This document shows positions 1-6,432 of a DNA stretch of 8,990 nucleotides, piece by piece (the stretch's first letter is position 1; each line of letters starts with the position of its first letter). Both the position numbers and the translations under genes were made by a program. The DNA comes from Actinomycetes bacterium (lineage in GTDB: Bacteria > Actinomycetota > Actinomycetes > Actinomycetales > Beutenbergiaceae), in the NCBI GenBank assembly GCA_021793935.1, contig JAJYRV010000064.1, forward strand, positions 1 to 8,990, in the 5' to 3' direction. A model generated the notes under the pieces. It did no database searches, was not told the origin of the DNA, and saw nothing but the letters and a program-made list of their open reading frames with translations.

Positions 1-9
1 TTCCGATCT
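1..9. other. Probable Illumina adapter remnant at contig end
   Basis: The first nine bases, TTCCGATCT, are identical to the 3' end of the standard Illumina adapter (known sequence ending GCTCTTCCGATCT). Read on the minus strand they add Arg-Ser-Glu right after a conserved Gly-Val-Asp-Gly of the FMN-dependent oxidase gene. Members of that family normally continue with a stretch ending Ser-Asn-His-Gly-Gly-Arg. The change of frame content exactly at base 10 makes an untrimmed adapter more likely than genomic sequence. A nine-base match alone could be chance; the coincidence with the loss of family similarity is what supports the call. Confidence 0.75.
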
Positions 10-993
10 CCCGTCCACGCCTTCGTCGATCGCGCGGGCGGCGTCGTCCGGGTGAACGATCCCCTTGAGCAGGATCGGCAGGGAGGTCCACTCCCGCGCC
101 TTGGCGAGATCCGCCCACGTGAGCGCGGGTGTGGAGAACACGTCGAGGAAGGTTTCCACCGCGGCGCGGGGAAACGGCGAGCGCAGGTTTTCGCGCAGGC
201 TCCGTGATCCGGTGAGCGGGGATCCCTTCCGGGCGATCGTCAGGCCCGCGGCTAGGGCCTTGCGGGTGATCTTCGGCGCCGCCGATCCGTCGGCGTGCTG
301 GTTCCGGGCGCGGCGGGCGACGAGCTTCTTGAACACGGGGTCGGTGGTGTATTGGGCGATGCCCAATCCGCGCACGAACGGCAGGTAGCCCAGGTCGAGG
401 TCCTGAGTGCGCCACCCGAGCAGGTGGGTATCGAGGGTGATGACGATGGCCGTGCAGCCGCTCGCCTCGGCCCGGGCGAGGAGCGAACGATTGAGGTCGT
501 CGTTGGCCGACCAGTACAACTGGAACATCCGGGAGGATCCGGGCGCCTGCCGGGCGACGTGCTCCATCGGGATCGAGGCCTGATTCGACAGCACGTAGGG
601 CACGCCGGTCGCCGCGGCGGCGCGCGCGACGGCGACGTCGGCCCCCGGGTGGGCGAGTTCCATCACGCCCAGTGGGGCGAGCAGGAGGGGAGAGGGAAGG
701 TCCCGGCCGAGCAGCGTCGTCGACAGATCTCGCGCCGAGACGTCCTTGAGCACCCGCGGCCAGATCTGCCAGCGTGCGAATGCCTCCCGGTTCGCCGCGA
801 CGGTGCGCCCCGCCCCCGCTCCGCCGGCGATATAGGCGAAGGCCTCCGCAGGCAGCGCTTTGCGAGCGGCGGCCTGAAGCTGCGAGGGATCAGTGGGAAC
901 CCTCGGAAAGGTCCCACTGATCCCTGCGCTGAAAACGGCAGTCTGCGCCTCGCGGCCGATGCCGCGCCCGGCATTGCCGGTCGGGTGTCCCAT
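1..993 (-). CDS. FMN-dependent alpha-hydroxy-acid oxidase, lactate 2-monooxygenase-like (3' end missing)
   Basis: This enzyme probably oxidises L-lactate or a related 2-hydroxy acid in the cytoplasm with FMN. About 328 residues are real; the C-terminal part lies outside the window. The start at 993 is an ATG preceded by GAGGGAG with 5 nt spacing. Family landmarks are Tyr54 in FAYIAGGAG, the FMN-contacting APLGV (106-110), Tyr160 in MFQLYW, ITLDTHLLGWR (185-195) with Arg195, and Lys310 in ILLKGIVHPDDA. The long segment at about 200-290, and the Asp-Pro-Val-Phe and Thr-Trp-Ala-Asp motifs, resemble mycobacterial lactate 2-monooxygenase more than LldD. The catalytic His and following Arg are beyond the edge. 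The last three codons (bases 1-9) look like adapter, so the genuine coding part ends at base 10. Substrate is not established; a related 2-hydroxyacid oxidase is possible. Confidence 0.88.
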   Translation of the reverse strand, partial: MGHPTGNAGRGIGREAQTAVFSAGISGTFPRVPTDPSQLQAAARKALPAEAFAYIAGGAGAGRTVAANREAFARWQIWPRVLKDVSARDLSTTLLGRDLPSPLLLAPLGVMELAHPGADVAVARAAAATGVPYVLSNQASIPMEHVARQAPGSSRMFQLYWSANDDLNRSLLARAEASGCTAIVITLDTHLLGWRTQDLDLGYLPFVRGLGIAQYTTDPVFKKLVARRARNQHADGSAAPKITRKALAAGLTIARKGSPLTGSRSLRENLRSPFPRAAVETFLDVFSTPALTWADLAKAREWTSLPILLKGIVHPDDAARAIDEGVDGRSE

Positions 994-1022
994 TCGTGCT
1001 CCCTCGGCTCGTTCTGTTCCCG

Positions 1023-1028
1023 ATCGTA
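1023..1028 (-). promoter_or_regulatory. Possible -10 box for the lactate oxidase-like gene
   Basis: The minus strand reads TACGAT here, matching the TAnnnT pattern of actinobacterial housekeeping promoters. It would give a leader of about 20 nt that contains the GAGGGAG ribosome binding site. No convincing -35 hexamer lies 16-18 nt upstream, so this is a weak call. The 65-nt gap behind rpfB shows no hairpin with a T-run, so read-through from rpfB is also possible. Confidence 0.25.
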
Positions 1029-1058
1029 GCCGCGGGCACGAAGTGGGGCGAGTCGCGG

Positions 1059-2243
1059 CTAGCGCACTCCGATCTTCTGCGAGCACACGGGCCACTGGCC
1101 CCATCCGGAGCGTGCCTGAAGCATCTTCGCGCGCTTGGTCTGCTCCTCGGCACTCGCCTGGCTCGGCAGGCCGGTGCCGCCGACGGACTGCCAGGTGGCG
1201 ACGGAGAATTGGTACAGGCCGTGGTAGGTGCCCGATGCGGAGACCGCGCTGGGGTTACCGCCGGATTCGCACTGGGCGAGTGCTGCCCACACCCCGGAGC
1301 TCGGGGCCTTCCCGCCGCCGCTGTCGCTGCTGCCGCCACCACTGCCGCCGCTGTTGTTGTTCTCGGCCGGCTCGGATGCCGGGCGGGTCTTGGTGCCGAC
1401 TTCGGTGATCTGGGTGACGGGTTCGGTGGTGACCTTGTTGGAGACTTCTTCCTCGTCGGTCACCTCGCCGTCGACCTTCGTCACCTTCGTCACGATGGTT
1501 CGTTCGCCGTTCTTGCCCTCCTGCACGACCTGCTTCTCGTCCTTATACTTCTCAGAGTTCGTGCGGGTCTCGGACTCGAACTCGATGGCTTCGGTCGTCT
1601 CCTTCTCCTCCACCGTGATCCGGGTGATCGTCACGATGGGCGTGCCGTCCTCATCGGCGGTGACGACAGTCTCGTCACGTTCGCCGAGTTCGATACCGGC
1701 TTCGTCGAGGGCCTCATGCAGCGTGACCGTGCCGGAGAACTCCTCGGTGATCTCCTCGCCGTCAACCTTGAACACCACGTCACCGTCGGTCACGAGCGGC
1801 AGCGCGAGTTCGGGTCGGCCATTAGAGGAGCGGGAGACCTGGAACTCCACGTCCCGGCCCCGATCTGCGACGTCGACGAGGGCATCGCCCGCGGTGCGAC
1901 CGATGGTCCACAGCTCGACGCTCTCCCCATCGGCGTCGAATTCGACCTGGTGGGCGGAGCGGATGACGATCGTGGCGCCGTCTTCGAGTTTGTCCACCGG
2001 GTGGGGCGCGACGTGGTCGTGAGGCGAGGGTTCGAACCCGACCTCTTCCAACGCTCCGGAGACCGAGCCGGCGAAGGTTCCGATCGAATGGATCTCCCCG
2101 TCGAGGTCGACCTCGACGGACTTGTGTGCGGCGGCAACGGCCACCCCACCTCCCGCCAGGAGAAGCGCAAAAGCACCAAGAATTCCGAACAGGAGCTTGC
2201 GCCGCTTGGGCTTTTCAGTTGTTTCGACGGAGTTAGTAGTCAA
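1059..2243 (-). CDS. rpfB: Resuscitation-promoting factor RpfB
   Basis: This is a peptidoglycan-cleaving lysozyme-like enzyme of the Rpf family, which stimulates regrowth of dormant actinobacteria. It has 394 residues. A basic start (KPKRRK, 11-16) and a hydrophobic segment (about 17-39) anchor or export it. Three DUF348 repeats follow at about 42-82, 97-137 and 152-192, then a G5 domain at about 207-283, a Gly/Ser linker (298-312) and the Rpf domain (316-387). Glu326 in AQCESGGNP is the expected catalytic acid; Cys325 and Cys387 would form the conserved disulfide. This is the domain order of Mycobacterium tuberculosis RpfB. The start is a TTG at 2243 with GAGGA 7 nt upstream; no ATG or GTG lies in frame between the upstream stop and the hydrophobic segment. 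Stop is TAG. It lies downstream of a paralogous G5 protein, and has its own promoter candidate and a structured leader. Confidence 0.93.
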   Translation of the reverse strand: MTTNSVETTEKPKRRKLLFGILGAFALLLAGGGVAVAAAHKSVEVDLDGEIHSIGTFAGSVSGALEEVGFEPSPHDHVAPHPVDKLEDGATIVIRSAHQVEFDADGESVELWTIGRTAGDALVDVADRGRDVEFQVSRSSNGRPELALPLVTDGDVVFKVDGEEITEEFSGTVTLHEALDEAGIELGERDETVVTADEDGTPIVTITRITVEEKETTEAIEFESETRTNSEKYKDEKQVVQEGKNGERTIVTKVTKVDGEVTDEEEVSNKVTTEPVTQITEVGTKTRPASEPAENNNSGGSGGGSSDSGGGKAPSSGVWAALAQCESGGNPSAVSASGTYHGLYQFSVATWQSVGGTGLPSQASAEEQTKRAKMLQARSGWGQWPVCSQKIGVR

Positions 2244-2257
2244 AGGGGCGTCCTCAT
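2240..2257 (-). other. Five-codon mini-ORF overlapping the rpfB start
   Basis: On the minus strand an ATG at 2257 opens a five-codon frame (Met-Arg-Thr-Pro-Leu) whose TGA stop overlaps the TTG start of rpfB as TTGA. The GAGGA ribosome binding site of rpfB lies across the beginning of this frame. No good ribosome binding site precedes the ATG, so translation is doubtful. If translated, it could couple to or compete with the weak TTG start. Confidence 0.2.
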
Positions 2258-2262
2258 CTCAC

Positions 2263-2284
2263 GCGGGATTCCTTGACCTCCCGC
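2263..2284 (-). promoter_or_regulatory. Leader hairpin upstream of the rpfB ribosome binding site
   Basis: GCGGGA (2279-2284 on the minus strand) can pair perfectly with TCCCGC (2263-2268) around a 10-nt loop. It ends about 8 nt before the GAGGA ribosome binding site of rpfB. No run of T follows, so it is not an intrinsic terminator. It may affect ribosome access or simply be chance structure in GC-rich DNA. Confidence 0.35.
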
Positions 2285-2301
2285 TGGAAGTGAATGCGCG
2301 T

Positions 2302-2334
2302 ACGCCTGCGCACGTACCTGCCGCCCGCAGGCGT
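2302..2334 (-). promoter_or_regulatory. Strong rpfB leader hairpin with an alternative fold
   Basis: ACGCCTGCG and CGCAGGCGT form a perfect 9-bp stem around a 15-nt loop. It would begin about 6 nt after the predicted transcription start of rpfB. The 5' arm can instead pair locally, CCTGC with GCAGG (2327-2331 with 2317-2321, 5-nt loop). The 3' side can pair as GTACG with CGTAC (2313-2317 with 2300-2304). These two small stems exclude the long one. Such competition is typical of RNA switches, but I recognise no known riboswitch class here. Confidence 0.45.
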
Positions 2335-2347
2335 CAGAACCTACGCG

Positions 2348-2377
2348 ACCCTAACGCCGTCGTTATCGAATTGTCAC
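2348..2377 (-). promoter_or_regulatory. Candidate rpfB promoter
   Basis: On the minus strand GTGACA (2372-2377) resembles the -35 consensus TTGACA and is followed after 18 nt by TAGGGT (2348-2353), which fits the TAnnnT -10 pattern. Transcription would start near 2340, giving a leader of roughly 97 nt to the TTG codon. The -35 box lies inside one arm of an inverted repeat. Confidence 0.45.
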
Positions 2378-2406
2378 CTTTTCCCTGCCGCCCTGTGCGA
2401 CAATTC
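2368..2406. repeat. Perfect 8-bp inverted repeat at the rpfB promoter
   Basis: GAATTGTC (2368-2375) and GACAATTC (2399-2406) are perfect reverse complements with 23 bp between them. Their centres are about 31 bp apart, roughly three helical turns, so a protein could bind both arms on one DNA face. One arm covers the -35 box candidate. The AT-rich arms stand out in this GC-rich DNA. An operator is the simplest reading; the binding protein is unknown. Confidence 0.4.
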
Positions 2407-2421
2407 ACCGAATTTTAGAGA

Positions 2422-2437
2422 GGCGGATCACACCGCC
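2422..2437 (-). terminator. Weak hairpin after the G5/transglycosylase gene
   Basis: GGCGG and CCGCC form a 5-bp stem around a 6-nt loop, about 20 nt after the stop of the upstream gene. It is followed by TCTCTAAAATT rather than a T-run. At most it is a weak terminator or transcript-end stabiliser. Confidence 0.25.
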
Positions 2438-2456
2438 AGAACCGGGAGAAGAGGTG

Positions 2457-3590
2457 TCAGTACCAGCCCACGCTCTGCGAATGGGCCCACGCCCCGCACG
2501 GAGATCCGTAGCGATCCTTGATGTACCCGAGCCCCCATTTGATCTGGGTGGCCGGGTTCGTGCGCCAGTCACTTCCCGCGCTGGCCATCTTCGAGCCGGG
2601 TAGCGCCTGGGGGATGCCGTACGCCCCGGAGGAGGGGTTCGAGGCGGAGGGGTTCCAGCCGCTTTCCCGTTGCCAGAGGTTGTTCAAGCAGGACCATTGG
2701 TCATCGCCCCACCCGTGGCTGGAGAGCATTCCCTGCGCAATTCCGCGGGGAGATTCGCCCGAGTGGGTGGCGCCGCTCGATCCCCCGCTGCTCGATCCGC
2801 CGCCGCTCGATCCCCCGCCGCTCGATCCGCCACCGCTCTCGCCCGCGCTCACGGGCGCAGGTTCGGGCTTGGTACCCACGAGCACGACCTCATCGACCGG
2901 CTCAGCTCCAACCGCCTCCGCGAGGACCTCTTCGCCGATCACCTCGCCACCCTTGGTCAGTACCCGCTTGGTGATCGTGCGCTCGCCCGATCGCCCCTTG
3001 GTCTCCACCTTCTCGGTACCTTTGGTGAGCGAGTCCGTTTCGCGCCGCGTGGTGCTGAACGGGATCTCTTCTTCCACCACCTCGATCGCATGGGTCACGC
3101 GGGTGATCGTAGCGTCAACGGGTTCGCCGTTCATCGGCGCACTCACCTCGTCGTGCTCGCTCACCTCGATCCCGGCATCCGCGAGCGCTGCAGCGAGCGT
3201 GCGCGCCCGGGTGGTGATCTCGTGGTCTTCCCCATCGACGGCGATGGTGATGGTCCGCTGCGTAGCGTCGTCCAGCGGAATTCGGTCCACGCTGCGAGAA
3301 ACGGATCCGGTGCGGATCGGTTCCGGTGCGGGTTCGTCCTCCGCTGCCGCCGTGAGGGAGGCGAAGTGCTGCTCCCCGGAGGTCGTCGAGACGAAACCGT
3401 AGGTGCCGGCGGCGAGCCCGAGGGCGAGGGCAACGGCTGCGCCTTTGCGCCACGCGCTCCGGCGCCCTCCCGCTGCGCTCGTGCGCTCTTTCGACTGGAG
3501 CTCGCGCAGCTCGCGGCGGGTGACGTTTGCGTACGGGTCAGTGCCCCGAGACGCGGGCACTGCAGCGTAAGAGGAGTCTTGTTCGTCCAC
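2457..3590 (-). CDS. DUF348-G5 protein with C-terminal transglycosylase-like domain
   Basis: This is a secreted or membrane-anchored peptidoglycan hydrolase and a paralogue of the neighbouring RpfB in its middle part. It has 377 residues from a GTG at 3590, chosen because AAGGA sits 5 nt upstream; an in-frame ATG at 3620 has a poor ribosome binding site and adds an atypical N-terminus. A 50-residue cytoplasmic stretch precedes one membrane segment (about 50-67). Then come one DUF348 repeat (about 112-150), a G5 domain (about 163-240), a Gly/Ser linker (248-275) and a lysozyme-like domain (about 280-377). Glu309 in WQRESGWNP is the likely catalytic acid, followed by SGAYGIPQALPGSKM. Cys301 and Cys365 may pair. 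This terminal domain resembles those annotated as aggregation-promoting factor C-terminal-like or soluble lytic transglycosylase-like, not Rpf. It follows tatD by 39 nt, so it may be the third gene of the metG operon. Confidence 0.85.
   Translation of the reverse strand: MDEQDSSYAAVPASRGTDPYANVTRRELRELQSKERTSAAGGRRSAWRKGAAVALALGLAAGTYGFVSTTSGEQHFASLTAAAEDEPAPEPIRTGSVSRSVDRIPLDDATQRTITIAVDGEDHEITTRARTLAAALADAGIEVSEHDEVSAPMNGEPVDATITRVTHAIEVVEEEIPFSTTRRETDSLTKGTEKVETKGRSGERTITKRVLTKGGEVIGEEVLAEAVGAEPVDEVVLVGTKPEPAPVSAGESGGGSSGGGSSGGGSSSGGSSGATHSGESPRGIAQGMLSSHGWGDDQWSCLNNLWQRESGWNPSASNPSSGAYGIPQALPGSKMASAGSDWRTNPATQIKWGLGYIKDRYGSPCGAWAHSQSVGWY
2776..2835. repeat. Four tandem 15-bp repeats encoding a GGGSS linker
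   Basis: Four head-to-tail 15-bp units, each beginning CTCGATCC, encode on the minus strand successive Gly-Gly-Gly-Ser-Ser blocks between the G5 and transglycosylase-like domains. Units differ at only one to three positions. Each unit is five codons, so loss or gain would alter linker length without shifting the frame. Confidence 0.85.
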
Positions 3591-3618
3591 ACCGATCCTT
3601 AACTGGCACTCTGCGAAC

Positions 3619-3624
3619 ATCTTA
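3619..3624 (-). promoter_or_regulatory. Possible -10 box for the G5/transglycosylase gene
   Basis: The minus strand reads TAAGAT, a good TAnnnT match, in a locally AT-rich stretch right after the tatD stop codon. It would give a leader of about 20 nt containing the AAGGA ribosome binding site. No good -35 hexamer is seen, and co-transcription with tatD remains plausible. Confidence 0.25.
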
Positions 3625-3629
3625 ACTAA

Positions 3630-4541
3630 TTAAAACGGCCCGTACAGCCTCTCAGAGAGACGAGAAATCTGCGAGCAGAACCCCTCCAGCGCTTCCTCAC
3701 GAAGGTCGGCGAGGAACCGGATGGTGTGGGGCAGTTGGAAGGGCGCGTTCACCCGGCCCCGGTTCGGCTCCGGGGTGAGATACGGGGCGTCGGTCTCCAC
3801 CAGGAGCCGGTCGGCGGGTACGCACAGCGCGGCCTGCCGAAGGTCGCGGGCATTCTTGAACGTCACCGTGCCCGAGAAGGAGAGGAAGAAGCCCCGCTTG
3901 AGGCACTCCTCAGCGAATTGCGCATCGCCGGAGAAGGAGTGGAGGATGGTCACCTCGGGCGCGCCGTCGGCGTCGAGCACCTTCAGCACATCTGCGTGGG
4001 CCTCCCGGTCGTGGATCTGCATCGGCAGGCCGAGTTCCTTCGCCAGGGCGATGTGATCGCGAAACGCTGCGCGTTGCCATGCTCGGCCGCGTTCCCCGGC
4101 CCGGAAGTAGTCGAGGCCCGTCTCGGAGATCGTGCAGACCCGCGAGTGCCGAGCAAGGTCGCTGATCTCGGCGAACGCGTCATCGTAGGGGATCTCGTGG
4201 CGCGCCAGGAACGTGGGTTCCAGCCCGTCCGGCGATTCCTCGCGCACCCGGTGGTGGGCGACGACCTCGTTGGGGTGCAGGGCCACTCCCACCCGGAGCC
4301 GGGCCGCCGGGCCCGAGGGCATATCGAGGGAGGCGCGGGCGGATTCCACGTCGCAACCGACCTGGACGATCCGGTCCACTCCCACGGCGTGGGCGGCAGT
4401 GAGGTACTCCGTCACATCCACCCCGCCCGCAGCCGGCTCCTGCCCCAGCCGCGCCGGGATCGACTCCAAGTGGGTGTGGTTGTCGACCACTCGGGTGGGC
4501 AGCGGCTCGGGCGCCTCGGCCAGCGTCGGGGTTTTCGCCAT
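3630..4541 (-). CDS. tatD: TatD family metal-dependent hydrolase (DNase)
   Basis: This is a cytoplasmic TIM-barrel metal-dependent hydrolase of the TatD family, whose studied members act as DNA exonucleases or as D-aminoacyl-tRNA deacylases. It has 303 residues, slightly longer than the usual 260. Metal ligands expected for the family are present: His22 and His24 (DNHTH), Glu140 (ISETGLDY), His177 (QIHDREAH), His201 (ILHSFSG) and Asp251 (ETDAPYLTPEP). The ATG at 4541 is preferred because GAAGG lies 8 nt upstream within the last metG codons. An in-frame ATG at 4601 would overlap metG by 56 nt and add an unconserved tail. The start is only 4 nt after the metG stop, so the two genes should be co-transcribed and translationally coupled. 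The metG-tatD-rpfB order is conserved in many actinobacteria. The molecular substrate here is not known. Confidence 0.93.
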   Translation of the reverse strand: MAKTPTLAEAPEPLPTRVVDNHTHLESIPARLGQEPAAGGVDVTEYLTAAHAVGVDRIVQVGCDVESARASLDMPSGPAARLRVGVALHPNEVVAHHRVREESPDGLEPTFLARHEIPYDDAFAEISDLARHSRVCTISETGLDYFRAGERGRAWQRAAFRDHIALAKELGLPMQIHDREAHADVLKVLDADGAPEVTILHSFSGDAQFAEECLKRGFFLSFSGTVTFKNARDLRQAALCVPADRLLVETDAPYLTPEPNRGRVNAPFQLPHTIRFLADLREEALEGFCSQISRLSERLYGPF

Positions 4542-4545
4542 GTCC

Positions 4546-6339
4546 TTAACCTTCGTCCTGGGCGCGCAGGCGCTCGAGTTCCTCCTCGACGATACCCTCA
4601 TCGAGTTTCGTGAACACCGGGGAGGGTTTGCCCACAGCGGTCCCGGGCGTGAGCTCCCGGCGCGCCCACGTGCCCTTCATCGACTCGTAGTCGCCGGTGA
4701 TGATCGGATACTCGAAGGCTGGATCGTCGAGGTCGGTCACCTCATCGATCCTCGGCTGCGGCGCGATGAGGCCGCTGCCACCGAAGGTCTCGTGCACCGC
4801 CTGTGAGGAATGCGGCAGGAACGGGGAGAGCATCGTATTGAGGTCGCTGATCGCCTGGGCAGCGGTGAATAGCACCGCTCCTTGGCGCTCCCGATCGTCC
4901 TTGAGCTTCCACGGCGCGGTGTCGGAGAGGTACTTGTTCGTCTCCGCCACCAGGTGCATCGCTTCGTTGATCGCCGCGCGTTGGCGGTGGGTTCCCAGCA
5001 GCTCGCCCACCTTCTCGAACCCGGAGTTGACCTGCGCGAGCAGCTCCCGGTCCCCGTCCCTGAGGTCGGCAGCGGGGATCTCCCCGAAGTTCTTGTGGAT
5101 GAGGTTCGCGGTGCGGTTGACGAGGTTGCCCCAACCGGCGACGAGTTCGTCGTTCGTGCGGCGGTAGAACTCCGACCAGGTGAAATCCGAGTCATGGGAT
5201 TCCGGGCCGGCGACGGCGATGAAGTACCTCAGCGCGTCGGGCTGGTAGCGGGCGAGCATGTCCCGCACGTAGATGACCACCCCGCGGGAGGAGGAGAACT
5301 GTTTGCCCTCGGTGGTGAGGAATTCGCTCGCGACGACCTCGGTCGGCAGTTCGAGGGTGCCGAAGGCGCCGGGCTGCCCACCGTGGGCGCCGCGGCCGTC
5401 GTAGGCGAGGAGTTCGGCAGGCCAGATCTGGGAATGGAAGGTGATGTTGTCCTTGCCCATGAAGTAATAGGACTGGGCCTTCGGGTCGGACCACCACGCC
5501 TGCCACTCGTCTCCCGCGCCGAACCGGCGCGCCCATTCCACTGACGCCGAGAGGTAGCCGACGACGGCATCGAACCACACGTACAGACGCTTGTTCGGGT
5601 TGTTCTCCCACCCCTCGATCGGAACGGGGATGCCCCAGTCGATGTCGCGGGTCATCGCCCGCGGCTTCATATCGCCAAGGAGGTTCCGCGAGAAGTTGAT
5701 GACGTTGGGACGCCACGCGCTGCGAGTATCGAGCCACGCGCCCAGCGCCTCGGTGAGCGCGGGCAGGTCGAGGAAGAAGTGGTTCGATTCGACGAACTTC
5801 GGCGTCTCCCCGTTGATCCGGGAAATCGGGTTCTTCAGGTCGATCGGATCGAGTTGGTTGCCGCAGTTATCGCATTGGTCCCCCCGCGCGCCATCGTAAC
5901 CGCAGATCGGGCAGGTGCCCTCGATGTACCGGTCCGGCAACGTCCGCCCCGTGGAGGGGGATACTGCGCCCATCGTCGTGCGTTCGATGAGGTACCCGTT
6001 GGCGTGCACCGTTTTGAACATCTCCTGCACCACGGAGTAATGGTTGCCCGTCGTCGTGCGAGTGAACAGGTCGTAACTCAACCCCAGCGACGTCAGGTCT
6101 TCAGCGATGACCCGGTTGTATCGATCGGCGAGTTCCTGCGGACCCACCCCTTCGGTCTCGGCCTGCACGAGGATCGGGGTACCGTGCTCGTCGGTTCCCG
6201 AGACCATCAACACATCGTGACCCGCCATTCGCATATACCGGCTGAACACGTCAGAGGGAACACCAAAACCTGCGACATGGCCGATGTGGCGCGGGCCGTT
6301 TGCGTACGGCCAGGCGACGGCGGAAAGAATGTGGGTCAT
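4546..6339 (-). CDS. metG: Methionyl-tRNA synthetase
   Basis: This enzyme charges tRNA-Met with methionine in the cytoplasm. It has 597 residues and is complete. The class I signature HIGH is at 18-21 (PRHIGH), and the second signature is KQFSSSRG at 346-353, replacing the textbook KMSKS; a serine variant is usual in one actinobacterial MetRS group. A zinc knuckle with Cys143, Cys146, Cys156 and Cys159 sits in the connective peptide. The middle carries the Rossmann-fold motifs [11 protein letters not shown] (252-262) and YYFMGKDN (291-298). The rest is the alpha-helical anticodon-binding domain, with no C-terminal tRNA-binding (EMAP-like) extension. The ATG at 6339 fits the family N-terminus, but GGGGAG lies only 2 nt from it, too close for an ordinary ribosome binding site. 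It probably heads an operon with tatD and perhaps the wall hydrolase genes. Confidence 0.97.
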   Translation of the reverse strand: MTHILSAVAWPYANGPRHIGHVAGFGVPSDVFSRYMRMAGHDVLMVSGTDEHGTPILVQAETEGVGPQELADRYNRVIAEDLTSLGLSYDLFTRTTTGNHYSVVQEMFKTVHANGYLIERTTMGAVSPSTGRTLPDRYIEGTCPICGYDGARGDQCDNCGNQLDPIDLKNPISRINGETPKFVESNHFFLDLPALTEALGAWLDTRSAWRPNVINFSRNLLGDMKPRAMTRDIDWGIPVPIEGWENNPNKRLYVWFDAVVGYLSASVEWARRFGAGDEWQAWWSDPKAQSYYFMGKDNITFHSQIWPAELLAYDGRGAHGGQPGAFGTLELPTEVVASEFLTTEGKQFSSSRGVVIYVRDMLARYQPDALRYFIAVAGPESHDSDFTWSEFYRRTNDELVAGWGNLVNRTANLIHKNFGEIPAADLRDGDRELLAQVNSGFEKVGELLGTHRQRAAINEAMHLVAETNKYLSDTAPWKLKDDRERQGAVLFTAAQAISDLNTMLSPFLPHSSQAVHETFGGSGLIAPQPRIDEVTDLDDPAFEYPIITGDYESMKGTWARRELTPGTAVGKPSPVFTKLDEGIVEEELERLRAQDEG

Positions 6340-6347
6340 GACTCCCC

Positions 6348-6353
6348 AGCTTA
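6348..6353 (-). promoter_or_regulatory. Possible -10 box giving a leaderless metG mRNA
   Basis: The minus strand reads TAAGCT, matching TAnnnT, and ends 8 nt before the metG ATG. A start 6-9 nt downstream would fall at or beside the A of ATG, the arrangement of leaderless actinobacterial genes. No clear -35 hexamer is present. The rest of the 93-nt gap (6340-6432) shows only a 5-bp GC stem near the preceding stop codon, without a T-run. Confidence 0.3.
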
Positions 6354-6432
6354 GAGGTCGCGAGCCAGTTGTGCGCCCACACGTGCCGGTAGCCGCCGCC
6401 GTCCCATTGACTCCCCGCTGGCAAGGCCGGAA

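Noticed and set aside
996..2276. A 426-codon plus-strand open frame opposite rpfB
   Set aside because: It is antisense to a gene with clear DUF348, G5 and Rpf domains, shows no recognisable domain, and is the kind of long mirror frame expected in GC-rich DNA.
2244..2456. A known c-di-AMP (ydaO) riboswitch upstream of rpfB
   Set aside because: The predicted leader is only about 97 nt and I cannot find the conserved core motifs of that class, so only an unclassified structured leader is claimed.
2776..2835. CRISPR-like repeat array
   Set aside because: The units are 15 bp, directly adjacent without spacers, and in frame inside a coding gene.
3591..3620. ATG at 3620 as start of the G5/transglycosylase gene
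   Set aside because: It lacks a good ribosome binding site, while the in-frame GTG at 3590 has AAGGA at 5 nt. The added ten residues do not look like family sequence.
4542..4601. ATG at 4601 as start of tatD
   Set aside because: It would overlap metG by 56 nt and add twenty unconserved residues. The ATG at 4541 has GAAGG at 8 nt and fits the coupled 4-nt gap.
4546..6339. Missing lysine in the MetRS KMSKS motif as a sign of inactivation
   Set aside because: A FSSSRG-type variant is usual in this actinobacterial MetRS group, and all other catalytic and zinc residues are intact.
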